The notes under the pieces: generated by a model
Told to the model about the DNA's origin: nothing
The model's input: only the letters and a program-made list of their open reading frames with translations
The model's database searches: none
In this document: positions 23,028-37,900 of the stretch, piece after piece
Layout of the letters: the number at the start of each line of letters is the position of its first letter
Position numbering within the stretch: the first letter of the stretch is position 1
Made by a program: the position numbers and the translations under genes
From: Paracyclopina nana
Taxonomy: Eukaryota > Arthropoda > Copepoda > Cyclopoida > Cyclopettidae
Direction: 5' to 3'
DNA: 64,000 bases
Assembly: GCA_019096065.1 (NCBI GenBank)
Contig: JAGUCH010000005.1
Coordinates: forward strand, 6,696,001 to 6,760,000

Positions 23028-26000
23028 TTATTTGGGCCCCAAAAATATCCTAGGCACCAATTTGAAGATCCAGAAAATAATTTCTGCCATACTGAGAAAG
23101 CTCATGCCAGTAAATAAGCCCAATGTTCCTCCTTTGCAAATCCTTGGATTGAATTTATAATAGAAATATTCAGCTTAACACTTACCAAATGCTCCCAGTT
23201 TGTCTCCAAATGTCACCTTTTTATCCTTAATACTTCTAATGTACTTCTTTGTCTCAAATCTAACAGAAACAATTGCTATTTCTGTCTCAAACAGTTCCTT
23301 ACACAATTTGATCTGTTTCTTGCTGAATAAACCTTCAGTACCAGGCAGAAGAGAAGAATTGCTGAGTTCAAAATACATTTTTTGCTTGTAAAACAGCCCA
23401 TCAAGCCTGGGAAAGATTTTCATGTATTATCCAAAAATGAAGCCTCTTTGCAAAAGTGGTTAAGCAAATAATCAATCAGAAAAAGTTAGGTTAGGTAAGT
23501 TAGAACTGTAATAAATGATCTTTTTCAAACTTATCTGTACAACTCACCCATGACTTAGTTTGTTCAGAACAATTTTGTGACCCAGTCCATTTACTTCACT
23601 GCAATAGTCTTCTACATTTGTCTTGAATTCTTGCTCATTCACTGAAAATCTTACGTCATTGCAGTCAGGCAAGCAGTCACATTCATGAAGATCATTATGA
23701 TTAAGAGCTGCATAGAAGCAAGTATTTCCAAAGACATCACAGATGCTTTTTAAGCCATCAAATCTGGGAATATCCCAGGGAATACAATTGCATTGGTCTG
23801 ATGCAAATTGTATTCTACATTCAAACTCACAAGAACTTTGGCTGTATTTTTGAAACAATTTACTACCCTCGGATTCATTAGGCAGTTTGCACTTTCGTTG
23901 GCTGAGAGGAATTTCCACAAGGCCATTGGTTGCGACAACTTCTATAGGAGCTATGTCAAACACTTTTATGTATCCTGGTCTTGCATTTTTTGCCAGTGAG
24001 TTAGCCTCAAAATATTGATTTGCTGATGTAACTGCAACAAGAAAATCTTTGGCTGGCAGCTTCCGTTTCATCTTGGAGCTGTCAATGAAGAAATCCAATG
24101 AATTTTTGGCTCCAGAGCCTTGACCCTTCAAAATTAAAGTATCCTCGAGTTCTGATCCGTATGCTTCCAAAAAAGTTTCTTTAAAACTGCCCTCTTTAAG
24201 AAAGCCCAAAGTGGATTCTGCATTGAAGGCATAACAAATACCAAGATCGGTTACAACTGGCTGGAAAATATTGCACTCAAATGGTTTGTCAGGGGATTGG
24301 ATGTAGGAGCAATAAGGTAAGTATGAGGTTGTATCCATTTGCATGTCATCTGTATAGTTTATCACTGTATACCGCATAACACTTTGAAAGCAGTCATCAT
24401 ATTCATGAAAAAAGATCTTTGAATACCCAAATAAGAGCCTTTTAAAAGAAACTAGTATTTCTGGCACCATTGTTCTCTTGATCATCAAGTTGACTTGATC
24501 TAATTGGACATTGGTTTCTTTGGCTGCATTTGCTATCCTAGTAGCAAATACTATGAAATAGTTGTGATTTTGCTAATAAGTGCAGTACAAAAACTACAAA
24601 CTCTGCTCAAATCAACTGGTAAGAACTTTTCAATGAATATGAGAGCTACTTTGGATTATTTTTGAAAGGAGACAAAAAGTTGGTGATGTTAAAATGGCTC
24701 TGGCCTCTTCTCACTGCCATCCTCATAATTTTCATTAGTGGCAACAATTTGTTTCCAGCCCATTTAGACCAATAATTGCAGCATGCATCCACTTTCCCTC
24801 CAAGTTTGCAATTGTATGTATATGAATCCCAAATGCCAGCATAACAATCAGAGTTGCTGCTGAGTAAGCTTGGCTCTTTTTTGCTGGCTATGCATTGCGA
24901 ATAAATGAACATATTTCGAGATTTCTTCAGATCATAATCTTCTTTTTCATGACCAAAAATGGCAGGAATGTCAAAAAGTGAAATTGTTTCATTCAACTCA
25001 AAGCCCAATGCGAGACCAAGGTCAGAAAAATACTTGTGCAGGTACTTTTCATTTGTAGACATCTTGGAGCACCCCTCTGAAACTGTACTAATGAGCGTAT
25101 CATCTAATGAACTCCATGTTGGTAAAGATCCAATTTTCGTCCCAGTTAAGTTGGCAAAAGAGGACACATAGAGACCCAAGGGGATGTTCTGTTGGCTATT
25201 CAATAATAATTCAGAAACATCAAGGTATGATGTTGCAAGAATCCTTTGGCTTTCGCATGCTTTGTTGCAACTTGGCTCAAAGCAACCAAAGTCGCAATCT
25301 TAATTCAAACTTGACTCTCATATTCATTTCCTTGAAAGTAACCAAAACAGAGCGTTTTTCAATTCAAATTGCTGATTTTCAAAATCACAAAGAAAAGCTA
25401 GGAATTAATTCCTTTCAGATCATGAGTATGAGAGTTTCCCTGAGTAATTAGCCAATTTATGTAGGATTTTTTCAAAGGAAGTTCCTTTAAGGAATTCCTT
25501 GACGACTCCATTTGCTATGTCCCCAGCTGAAAATTTCTTGTTTGCCAAGTGAATGGCAGTCTCCACTATGACCTTAGAGTACCAAGATTTCTGGCCTTCA
25601 TAAAGAGATCCATAATTGTACCATATTGGTGAAGCAGGGTTGTTGAAGTGCATAGCCAAGGCTGCTTTCACCAGTTCATTTGTAATGGGGTCAGCAATCT
25701 CGTCTCTCACCTACCCAATGGTTTTTAATTGATCTTTGCGAAAGTTTTCTTTTGGGTTACCTTCTGAGTTCTTGGGCAGTTATCATAGCATGCGAATTCC
25801 ACAGCATTCAATAATTTCTCCAAGTATCCCCAATTGTCGACAGATTGCTTGGGGTCTGGACAAACTGTTACAGTTGGAAATTGGACATACTTTATTGGTG
25901 CTGAGATTGAGTCAATTGTGGTGATGACAGGATTCTCTGCCCAGTCAGTCATGACTTGGTCAATCATCCAGGCAGCTGTTGAAAAGCCGGCTACAATCAT

Positions 26001-26147
26001 CAAGAGCTAGAAGTGCATTGCAGGTGGACTGAGTGCAACAAAACTTTGGGGGGAAACGCTTACCCACGCAAATCTTTGGCAAAAATGGTTGCTAGAATGG
26101 ACATAGCGAAAGCCATGAACAGTTGTTGCTTCTAGGTACTGATCCAT
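23028..26147 (-). CDS. DEG/ENaC (pickpocket-type) channel subunit, copy B, 854 aa
   Basis: Exons 26147-26064, 26006-25761, 25710-25440, 25298-24650, 24537-23548, 23406-23186 and 23131-23028 total 2565 nt in frame. The N-terminal HG motif (TVHGFRYVHS) precedes TM1 (LLMIVAGFSTAAWMI). A very long ectodomain of over 700 residues contains CDFGCFEPSCNKAC, CNCIPWDIPRFD, CDVFGNTCFY and CDCLPDCNDVRF cysteine motifs. TM2 has the G-x-S filter at 829-831 (GLFTGMSFLSMAEIIFW). Most DEG/ENaC proteins are 500-650 aa, so the ectodomain is enlarged. The exon 3 donor reads G|GGAAAC where copy A has G|GTCAGT, so either a non-canonical intron is used or the transcript is aberrant. Exon sizes of copies A and B match at exons 1, 3, 6 and 7, showing tandem duplication. 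Confidence 0.87.
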
Positions 26148-28910
26148 GGCTCTGGTGATCAAATTATCAAATGGCTCTTAATCACATTTAATTGGACCCA
26201 ATATTCAAGGGTCATTATGGTAAATTATGGGTAATGGGGAGCCATTGAAACTCTTGAATTGAGCATTTTGATTTTGAGGGGTAGATCAAATTCTCAACTC
26301 ACACTTTTTGATACCAAATATTTCTTGGCTTTTGAAGTCTATTGAAGCTGATTTCCTGAATAGGAAATCTAATTTTGCAAATCCAACATTTTCTCTCTCT
26401 GACATTCTGAGTTGCTTTCAAAGTGGAGCAAGGCCAAAATGACCTTGAAAGGTCATTTTTGGCTATCCTAAGCATTTTATCAGATAATCATATAACTAGC
26501 TTATGCTAAGTAGTCAAGGTCATGAGCAGAAAAAAATTCCATGATATGAGGCAACTAAGTAATGTTCATGCCATTATTTCTTTTCAGCTACAATATATCA
26601 ATTTAACTTGTAAGCTAACGCATATTGGCTTTTGTAGAGTGTATCAAGCAAGAGTGAGTCCAATTTCTGTTATGGCAACCAAATTTACACATGGTTACTC
26701 AAACACAGTGGGAGACTAAGCTTGAAAATGTAATGTCATGGCATTCAATTTTTTGGCAAAATCCATGATCAAAATAGCAAACATGCAAAATGAGCTTCAA
26801 TTTCAAAATTGAGCTGAGAGGGAGAAGAATGTGCTTTGCTTGTGCACAACAGCTTTTTTGGGAAAATCAAGAAAAATGATTTTATCAGCGAGAAAATACA
26901 GTGGCTTTTCTTTTGAAAGCTTTCTAGTAGTGCTGCTCCTTCCCTAGGTTGAAAATTGGAGCTTTGGGCCTTTATATGCATGAAAGAGGCCTCTGGCCTT
27001 GTCCTTCCTTGGCTGTGGCCTTTCATGTCCTCTCCTGCCACTCTGACCTTGCAACTTAAAAAAGTTTTTAAGGCTACATCTCCCACACAAAATTGATATC
27101 TTAATTTCACTAATATGAGACAGGCAAAAGATCTGCATTCATGATGTTAGCCAGAAATACCACTTTTCCTATTTTTTATGCTTAAAAGTTTTTACTCTAA
27201 CTCACTCGTGTAGTCCCAATTTTTCGGTTTATTTTCAATGAAAAATTTACCGTACTTGTTTAATTACCGTTAGCCCTCCGCGCGTCACTTCGCTCCGCTC
27301 GAACTATCCGAACTTGCCAATGAATGATCGCGCTTCTTTTTCCGATCTATTTTTAGGTGATCCTTATTTACAATGCAAGGATTCATCAAGGAAGAGAAGA
27401 TTAAGTGTGTAATGATGCAGTGAGCGGCTAAATTGGTTGATGGCCAAATATTGGCTCAAAGTTTATCAAGGCTTTCAATGTTTTCATGACAGGAGCTTTT
27501 TTTAGTAGCACAAAAATAACGCAAAAAATTGATTTTGATCGATTTGGGTTGAAATCATTATCCTTATGAGTACTAGAAGCTCAGTTTTACCCATGTTATG
27601 GCAATGTGTAGACTCGAGTTAAAAATGGCTGAAGCTAAACAGCAACAATTAAGTGCAGTTCTTGAAATTGAAGAAAAGCTCAAATTCTATTTCGAAGAGC
27701 TCATTGGACTTACCAAGAAGTCAAATGCCAAAAGAAATGAGTAAGTTTAAAAAGAAGAAAAAATACTAGATTTCACTTTAAAAAGTATAAGAGTGTGTTT
27801 CCGGCCCAAAGATGGCGCAGGTACGGTAAAAGTTTTGGAATTAGCTCGAATATATTAAAAGCAATCACGGTATTATATATGACAACTGACATGAAAAACG
27901 AGGCCATAAATAAGATATATCAGTGCACAGTTGTATCAATTTGTTTGGTCAATATGATAACTTATGTCATGACCCTTTTAAATTATCTGGCAGCACTGTA
28001 ACGGAAATTGGGTTATAACGTTAACAACTAATTTATGAGACCTGACATTACTAGATAATTGTTCAGAGGCTCATGAATATTCACGTACATTCTGCTGGTA
28101 AATGACAGGGCTACCAGATTCTGTAATGTCCAATCAAAACGCAGCATTAAAATCGTTACATTTTTTGAAAATTAAAAAATACATCGTCACCTGTATTTTC
28201 TAAAAACTATTATGGGGATATTATAATTGAATAAAAAACTGTGAAAATGACTTTAATTAGGTTAATTGAAACTGACCGTGACCATAACCATGACTTGAAC
28301 ACATGATTTGAAGCGTATAAATCTGAGCATTGATGATAAATAATTACGTTACAATGAAACCGACAAAGGAGACCGAGTTTATACACGGTTCTGATACAAT
28401 TCAGGCGAAAATGGACATTTTTTGGATATAGCCGAATGGATGATACACCGCGGTCAAAACCCGTTACGTTTGTTTGCGTTTCAAGTCGGTGAGTGCTCGT
28501 GTGTTTCTTCGAATGTTGTCAGCCTTTGGCGTCATAGAAATGGTTATTACTGTCCACCAGCTGAGGTGAAAAAAGAAAGCCAGCTCGGGTGCTTAGTCAT
28601 TAAACAACAGCGCAACATGAACATGGTGAACAAATCATCTTGAAATTTGCATTCACATAACCAACAGAAAAAAAATAACGGTAACGGTTTCCCGCGACAA
28701 AAATTCATTTCAAATAAAATATTTCGAGGGTAACAGCAATATCGAACAAGTGAGATAATTACCCCAATTACCAGCAGGTATTTAACGTGGTGTAAACTAA
28801 TGTTGCTTAGTTGCACTCATATGCTATAATCTACGTGACAAAGACGTAAATGATGTAATTTAGTTCATGATCAACTCCATTTGTACTCAGTTTTTCTGCT
28901 TAGGCGATCC
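26148..28910. other. Intergenic region, DEG/ENaC copy B to KIF19
   Basis: About 2.7 kb of mostly AT-rich sequence between divergent genes. One exon-like segment (27598-27742) stands out. The open frames near 26522, 26769, 27795 and 28422 have no codon, motif or splice support. Confidence 0.5.
27598..27742 (+). other. Isolated exon-like segment, coiled-coil, possible COG3 relic
   Basis: An open frame starting at ATG (MAMCRLELKMAEAKQQQL) reads about 47 codons of charged, helical sequence (EIEEKLKFYFEELIGLTKK) and runs into a good donor (AATGA|GTAAGT). The helix resembles the EQ-L-EIQ-KL-YF-EL segment of conserved oligomeric Golgi subunit 3, but only by general pattern. No partner exon with a matching acceptor could be found downstream. 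It may be a gene fragment or chance. Confidence 0.25.
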
Positions 28911-31900
28911 ATGGCACCGCACAAAACCCAAATAACGGTTTCGCCTCCCTCCGCCAGCTCTTCAAGGAGTGAAGACCACCAAAAAGCAAATGGCGGCTCA
29001 GACAGCGAAAAGTTGATGGTGAGTGTTTAAGAAATCAGAGAAACTGTGGGAAAATGGAAATTGTCTTTGTCAGCAAAATAAATTAGCGTTTTCAGCTAGA
29101 ATTCTGAGGAAATAGAACAAAGGAAGAGAAACTTTTTTGTAGTAGGACAAAGCATATGAAGTATCTGCATAATTTCGAGCGTAGCGGATAGAGGGGAAAA
29201 TTGAGCGGTCAAGCTGATATTTGTTATGCGAAGAGACTTATAGTGTAGCTGAATACATCTTAGTGTGCCAGATGTAGCGGAGATTTGCCAAGAGTAGCGC
29301 AGCGAAGACAAATCAAATTGTGGCTCATGGTTTCTACGTGCAAAAAAACCCCGTAGAATATATGCAAGTAGTACAAATATGTAGTGTAGCGGAAAGCAGT
29401 TAAGCATCAGAGTAGCTAAGTGTATCGCGAGCAGCTAAGTGCAGCGGGAGCCGCTCAGTGTAGCGGGAGCCGCTCAGTATAGCGTGAGCAGCTCAGTGTA
29501 GCGAGAGCAGCTCAGTGTAGCGGGAGAAGCTCAGTGTAGCGTAAATAGCTCAGTGTAGCGGGAGCAGCTCAGTTTAGATGGAGCAGCTCAATGTAGCGGA
29601 GATCAACTCAGGGTAGCGGGAGCACCGTACTGTAGCGAAATCAGCTAAGTGAAGCGGTAACACCCCAGTGTCGCACCTAAATGTAGCGGAATCAGTTAGG
29701 TGTGGCGGGAGAAGTGAAGACAAGAGTAACTAGTGATGAAAGACCTTAGTCCAATGTTACAACCCTAGTCTTGAACACCTACCTTAAAAAAAATTACGTA
29801 GCCACTACAGCCACAATCAGCAACTTGTCGACCCTGACACACTTGGTGATCTTTGTGTTGTGAATCTGATTGATTGGCACCCCTTGGGAAATAAACTCTG
29901 CAGCTAGGGAAGACAAGAAACTTTTTACTACCTTGCATGCTATGATAATACATAGTACATATACCAAGGATAAGACAGCGATATAAAATGTTCCCTTTTC
30001 CACGTCGAGTAATCCAAGGCATTACACAAGTATTTTTACCCGACAGGTTGCTCTGAGGATTCGCCCATTGAAGAATGAGGAAAGGTCGAGAGGCTACAGG
30101 GCTGTGGCAGAAAAAGTGGATGATCGAGTAAGTGTGTCGAAACAATTTGGGCGAAAAGAAACAACGCAAAGTTCTTCAACATCTGCAAAGTTTTATGCAA
30201 AGCTTGCGCAAGTTGCTCAAAACTTGGATTTCTAGATAATCGCAGCGAAATTCTTGAGCAAACTGCTCTCGATGTCACTAGTTAAAATGGGCGCAACACC
30301 AACAATTCTAGATAGATCTAGAATGAATTAAGATTTTGGCCTTTTCCTGCATTGAAACTTTAGAGTTAAAAAATCCTAGGTTAAAATTACGCAGGCCTTT
30401 TAAAAATCTGAAAACTACTTCAAATTGCATTAAATGCTGCAATTCTAATTTGAGCACTTTTCTAGATGGTGATACTGCTAGATAGCTCCAATGGGCCCAA
30501 GCAGAACGCTCCCCAAGATCCCCTACGCAAAAAGAGGACCAACGAAAGGCAGTACGTGTTTGACGTGACTTTTGGAGCTGACTCGACTCAACAGGAGGTC
30601 TATGACAAGACCACCAAGCCATTGGTGCAATCGGTCCTGGATGGGTACAACGCCACGGTTTTTGCATATGGAGCCACAGGCTCAGGCAAAACGTACACAA
30701 TGGTTGGCACCCCTGACAATCCTGGGTGCATGGCCAAGGCACTCAACGAGCTCTTTGGGCAAATGGAGGCTAACAAGGAGGTGGTGTTCAAGGTGACCAT
30801 GTCCTACCTGGAGATTTACAACGAAAACATCCGGGATCTGCTCAATCCCGCGTCAGGCCACTTGGACCTCAGAGACGATTCAAAAGGAAAGAACATCACT
30901 GTTGCTGGACTCTCTGAGATTGCAACCAAAAACACTGAGGAGGTGAATATATGGCTTGCACTCTCAAAAGCTGTGTAGTATTATGTTGTGTGCGGTAAAA
31001 TTCCCGTAAGCCTGGATTCTTTTTGAATCTGGATTGCAATTGAACATGGATTTTAAACAAACCTGGATTCTCTTCGAACATGGACTCTAATCGAACGTGG
31101 ATTCCCAGCGAATCTGGATTCACTTCGAATCTGAATTCCCTGCAAACCTTGATTCCCTGCGAACCTTGATTCACTGCAAACCTGCATTCCATGTGAATCT
31201 GGATTCCCTGAGAATCTGGATTCCCTGAGAATCTGGATTCCCTGAGAATCTGGATTCCCTGTGAATTTAGATTCCCAGCGAATCAGGATTATAATTTAAC
31301 CTGGATTCAAAGCAAACCTAGATTCCCTGTGAACCTTTGATTCCCTATGAATCTGGATTTTAATCGAACTTGGATGAGCAAGCTTGGGTTCTCAGTAAAT
31401 TCTCATTGACTAGAGATTCTTATGGAAGACTCGCGGCTCTCATTTGACTAATTTCTCGAAAGCCTGAATGATTCTTAAAGAGTATGCATTTTTTTTGGAA
31501 AAGGTGATGAGGCTGCTGCAAAGGGGGAACAAGGAGCGCACCCAAGAGCCGACAGCTGCAAACAAAACTTCGTCTCGGAGTCACGCTCTTCTAATGGTCA
31601 ACGTGAGGCAAACGGCGAAATCTAGAGCTACCACAAGAGGAGCTGTCAAGTTTGGAAGGCTCTACATGATCGATTTGGCTGGCAGCGAGAGAGCCTCGCA
31701 AACAGAGGTGAAAATGCCAAATTGTTATAGCGTGCAATCAGAGTCAAATGGGATAGAGTTTGGGTCTGATAAGGCGGGAGATTTGCAATTAGTGTCCGCC
31801 CTTGGACGCCTATTTCTTGCGTGAAAAAGTAATTAAAAGTTGCGAAGAAGTGGAAGAAAGGAAACAATGACGTCCCTTTACTCTTTCTCCGCGTCTGGAT

Positions 31901-34900
31901 GTGCGTTATAGTCCGTTTTTGCTCTATTAATGCCTTTCTAGATTCTGTATTCGGTATAGTAATGGAACTTTTTCCTGAGCTTAAAACTTACTTGAGAAAA
32001 TCAGCCTTAAAGAGTGTAAGCCTTTTTTCATGGCAAAAATGGCCTGAGATGACTCAAAGCCGAAAAGAAATAAAAACAGACTTTAAAATGCCTACCTTTA
32101 TGGCTGCCTCGCGCAACTTTTAAACTTTTCTTCTTCTTTCTGCCTCAAACTCCAGCACTCACTAATTATTCGGTGACCCATGGGCTAGCTTTCTTGTTTG
32201 TTTACATTTTTCAGAACCGCGGGAAACGGCTGAAGGAGGGCGCGCACATCAACCGCTCGCTCCTCGCGCTGGGCAACGTGATCAACGCGCTCGCTGAGCA
32301 CAAGGCGCGCGGTCACGTCAACTATCGCGACTCGAAATTAACCCGTTTGCTGAAGGACGCGCTGAGCGGGAATTGCCAGACTGTGATGATCGCTCACATC
32401 TCTCCCGCGGACAAGCACAGGGACGAGTCCCGCAACACGCTCGTCTACGCCGACAGGGCCAAGAACATTTCCAACAAGCTGCGCAAGAACGTGCTGGACG
32501 TGACCCACCACGTGTCACAATATCAAAACATCATTTCCGAGCTCCGCGGAGAAATTGGCAGGCTCAAGGAGAAAATTCAATCCGAGGGAGGTCACCTTTC
32601 CAATCAGCCGGGCTCGAAGAAGCAAGCTCAGGAGCTGCAGGAGTTGAGGGACCAAATGGTGGCCAACTTCAAGGACCAAATGAGCCTCAGGTGAACAAAA
32701 AGCTTCTCTTTACCGAGTGCTTATATAGTCATTTCGCCTGTGAAATTGTTTCCTTTCGAAATAATTTCCAAAAGAAGCCATTTTTTAAAGTCATTAACTA
32801 ATGAAGTCACTTTCTGTTAAAGTCATTTCTCCGTTCAGTAATTTCTCTGTCATTGCCAAGGTCATTTCCTTATAAAGTTAATTCCTCGTAAAGTAATTTA
32901 CTTTGTAAAGTAATATTCCTTGTAAAGTAATTTACCTTGTAAAGCTATTTTCCTTGTAAGGTAATTTTCCTTGCAAAGTAATTTTTCCTTGTAAAGTAAT
33001 ATTCCTTGTTAAGTAATTTTTCCTTGTAAAGCTATTTTCCTTGTAAGGTAATTTTCCTTGTAAAGTAATTTTTCCTTGTAAAGTAATATTCCTTGTAAAG
33101 TAATTTTCCTTGCAAAGTTATTTTCCTTTTAAAGTGACTTTCCTTGTAAAGCATTTTTCATGTGAAGCTTATTCCCTTTGCCATACGGCCATTTAATGCT
33201 ATGCTGAGCAATTTCGCAGCGAAGCCAGCTCACAGTGAAGTTGGAAAAATTTGTTTGACTTTGAAGCCTGGTCACTCATCCGTGAAGTCACATGTGGTCA
33301 CTTCACTAAAAGGCATTCATTGCACTTTTTTGGTTTTTGATAGAAGTCAGTCAAATGTTGGCTGAGCACGTTGCTAGGCTGAAGGTTGGCTCAGGAACTT
33401 TCGAAATTACCCTTTCTTGGTGAACAGGAACAAAGGCTGTTTTGCCAGCATTTTATTTCTCTTGAAATATTGCTCTCTTGAACAAGGGAAAATGCATAAG
33501 CAGCGAGCCTGAAAAGTTTGAACAGAAAAAGTTTTGTTTTATGGGCACCACCATAAAAAAACTTATGCTGTTGTTCTAGTATACTAAGAAAAACTTGATG
33601 TAGTAGATGTGTACTATAAAAGTTGGCCCATTGAATCTTCTTTATTTGATGCTCCAAGCTGTATCTGACACCAATGCAATTTCACGGCTAGAAGAGCTAG
33701 ACACTTGCTTTTTCAATTCAGACGAATTCATCTACTTTTTGAATTAACTGCTTTTAAAAACAAATGGAAATAGATCCAAAATTTTGTTTTCTTTAGATCA
33801 TGAAGCATCTATATTGCATTATGAAATCAGACTTCATTTATGAAAATGTTCATTTTAAAATTATCTATTTTAGGCACCGATTGATGGAGATTGACAACCA
33901 CATTTTGTCCCTGATGATGGAATTTGAGAGGCAAAACATCATCATCAACGAGCATGAGACGAACAAAGCCAAGAATGCTCATGATCGAGCCTGGAGCAAG
34001 AAGATGCTGAAGCATAGCAAAGCTAAGCAAAGTGACATGGACGAGGATGAGTTGGCCTATGAAGGGGACAAGGAAGAGTCTGGCTTTGAGGACAATGGCA
34101 GTGCCACAAATGATGATGATGATGAAGATGAAGACCAAGAAGGCAACAATGATCAAGAGGAAGAAGAAGACTCTGAAGAAGAGGACGAACTGTCTACCAA
34201 ACAGTCGAAGAAAAGCTCATCTGAAAATGAAGACAGCGATGACGAAGAAGAGGGTGAGTTTATGACAAATGCACAATTTTTGCCATTATTTTGCTCGCAT
34301 AAAATATTGGCCATTCCCATGCTCACCTAGCAAGGCTGAAGAAAGCTAAGCAAGGTTCTTTCGAGGCTCACATCTCAGCAATCACGTAAAATATTGGCGT
34401 CACATTTGTTTCTTTTCAGCTTGATCAAACAGCAAATATGGATGATTTTTTTGTTAACTTAACTTTTGATATGTAAAATTAATGCGTTATCATGTTCAGC
34501 TCACTAATGCATTTTGGATGCTCAAATCTCAGCAATCACTGATCCGATTGGTGCCACATTGATTTTAGAACAAAAGCTCATTAATAGTGACGCCAATAGC
34601 TCTTTTTTTAAAGGCCTTCAAATTGGTGAGTTTTTGGATTTGTTTTGCCTTTCTGCTCTGATTGGCAACACGTGATTGACCTTGGATCCTCACCAAATGT
34701 ATCGGAGATATTTGCTACTTCGTCATGATGATTGGTACCAAATTTGGTGCCAATTACTTCAGTGATTGCTGAGATATGAACCTCCCAAGCGCCTTGCTTT
34801 TCTTTTTTCTCCCTTTGAAGGTGAGCTTGGGAAGAAACTAATATTTTTGTGGGGGGAGTTGTGGCAAAAATTGTGCATCAAGAGTACGATGCACAAAGTT

Positions 34901-37900
34901 TAGTGTAGAGTGCCTATAAATGGGCAATTTTGTTGCAGAAAATGGAGAGAGTGAGGAACCAGAAGAAGTTAAACAAGCGTGGGATGAACTACATCTTCTG
35001 CAGCGAGAACAGCAGCGATACTCGGACATCAAATATGACCTGGAGCAAGACTTGGAGCGATGCAAGAAAAAGCAAGCAAAGCTGGAAGATGTGAGTGCAT
35101 CTCATGTTTCATCTTTCTATGATAGAGTCTATCATAGATGATTTTCTCTCCAATGACCGAGATAGATATTTGTCACATGGATGGAGTCTATCACAGATGA
35201 TTTTTTATGTCATAAATGAATGATAGAGTTACATGATAGATGACAGGGTATATAGTGTTTGCCTCCCGGCGAGGTTTTGTGACTCTATCTGGCTGGACTC
35301 ACTTTCGATCCCTTATGTTTTGTTTACTTTAGTACTTTATCGGATTTTATGCATGGCGGTCGTCAAAAATAAACGATCTGACCCAAAAGATCCCTTATAG
35401 AGTGCTCTTTTATTCGTGCGACGTTTATTTTTATCAGTTCATCGAGTCGAGATTACAGTGATCAGATTTACATGGCGACCAACGTTATCAGTTCCACACC
35501 GTGAGAGATCAAGAGTCAAGCTTACCGAGGGAGCCGGCGGCCATTGCAGTCAGCTGTTGCTGGCTGACAAGCTAAAGGAGTTTGCGAACGGGGGACAAAG
35601 CTTTGTCCCACGAAACGCAAACGAGGGGACAGTGAATCGGATGTCAAAGGACACTACCAAGAAGTACGGCCTCAGACACAATCCGATAAGGAATGTGAGG
35701 TTGACGTCGGGAGAGTATGAACACGAACTTCACGAAGCCAGGACCGCAAAAACAGTATCGAGTCGAGCGGATGAAGTCGAGGCTGCGAGGTCAGAGGAGG
35801 CCAACAGACGGATTGCCGAGTTCAAAAAGAGAGTCTCAAGTGATAAGTCAGTGTGTTTGTCAGGACACCCAGACACAATTGAGGGGACAAACACCCAGTT
35901 AGACACTGCGGGGACCGAGTGGGACCTCCGCTATAGTGACTCGACGTTGCTTGGTGACACGACAAACAACGTGCACATGATGACTGTCGAGCCAAATAAC
36001 ATGGCTCCGTGGAAGGAGGCTTGGGCAGGAACCAGAGCCGGCCTAGAAAGTGACATGGCAAAGCTCGAAGACAGTTTGACGGCTGCAACAAGAGCAGGAG
36101 CAGTGGAGTGTGTGCGAAATGGCCTCAATAAACTCATAGAAACACTTAAGAGTGATGCGGTGGTGCTGGAGTCGCTGGTGAGCCAGAGCGACAGGGAAGA
36201 GTTCGCAACGGAGATGAGAGCCATGAACAAGAGGCTGGTAGTGCTAGTGATGAAAGCCAGCACGAAAGCAAGGAATATCATGGTCGCGGGCGTATCGACA
36301 GAGGCAGAGACTTTAGTTGTCACTGCCTCTGAAAACGCTCCCAAGCAGCAAAACCACGACACCCAAGCGCAACCAGGGGAGTCCGAGGATGCGGAGGAAT
36401 CAGAGGTGGAAAAATGCATCACGCTGAACGGTGAGTTCTTTTCGCTAGTCTCACAATTGAAAAGCGCGGATAGGGAACTCAGAAAAATGAGAGCCGGTTC
36501 GATGGAAGCAGTGCGGCAGGCAAACATGATGAGAGAGGTCAACAGGAGAAGAGTGGAAGTGGGAGAAGAACTGCTCAAGATGCCAGACAACGCTGACTTT
36601 CCAGTCAACAAGCAGTGCATCGTGATTGGAAACAAAGAAGCTGAAAATATTGCGCGAAGCATGCCAGCACAAAGAGAAGAGAACGACCAGGAGACCACCC
36701 CACGGCCAACCAAGGGCCGCGAGGATAACATTGAGGAGAGAGGGCGCTACGCTGGTGCAGAAGAAGAAAGAACTCTGCAGCTGGGGGTCCCAGCAGTCCA
36801 CCTCACGGAAGAAAAATACAAAGAGAAGCTGGCAAAAGAAGAAGAGTTTCTGGATCAACACACGGTGATCGAACAAGTCAGAAGAAGGAAAACCACGGAT
36901 GTTTGTTGGGCAGACATCATGCAGAGGAAAAACCTCCACAGATTCTATGACCCAAGCCTGCCAAAGGACTCAAACTCAAGAGAGGATGTCAAGCCAATGT
37001 TCTTCGATGGAGCGAACACAGGAGCATACAAGGACTTCAAAGAATATGTCCACGCGGCAATCATCATGAAAAAGAACTTGAGCTGGTTCGAAAAGATCTC
37101 CAAACTCAAGTACTTGTGCACAGGAGGAGCAAAGTTCGCAGTGAGAAGGTGCACGCTGGACTTTGAAGGCCTGGTCAGCGCACTGGAAAATCTGGATGGC
37201 ACATATTTAGGACATCCAGGAGAAGCTGACGAAATGGTGCACGACCTCTCAGCTCAGTTGATCAAAATGGTGCCAATAAGCATGAAGAGTCTAGCAACAT
37301 TGGAAGCCACGCTAGCTCTAGTCGAGGAAATTATTGACTGCAACGGGCGAGCAGGAAAGGACGCCTTAGATGGAGAGCAGTCAATCCTGAGCAACATCCA
37401 ATTCGAGATAGGAGCCAGGAGAGATTACGAGAGGTTCAAAGAACAAAAAATGCAATCTCGAAACTCCTTGAGACTATTTATCACGTGGTCCAGGACAAGA
37501 ATAAGGGAAATCCAGAGAAGCAGAAAAGTATGCACGGTGGTAGAAGACATCAACAAGATGCACGACAGAAATTATCATCGAGGAACAGGCCAAGCCTACG
37601 GATATGTTCCACAAACCCAAGCAGCCGAACCCCCACAGCCAACCAGGGGCTACAGGGGAGGAGGCTTCAGAGGCCGAGCCAGGAGGCCCTTCTATGGAGG
37701 CAGAAGAGAGCAATCGTACTTCGCGTGGGGAGCAGCTTACCCCTCGAGATATGATGACCCCGATGATCAAGACTATTGGTGGGATGAAGAACAACGATGG
37801 CAAGGTTGCGAGAATGAGGTGGTTGCTCATTGCGAAGATCAAGGAGGCGATTGGTATGATTTTGGCTATCAAGACCAAGATGAAGAATGCGTCAACTTCG

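Noticed and set aside
35416..35640. Extension of gag-pol into the LTR from the first codon of the open frame
   Set aside because: There is no ATG before 35641; the upstream part overlaps the LTR and primer-binding site.
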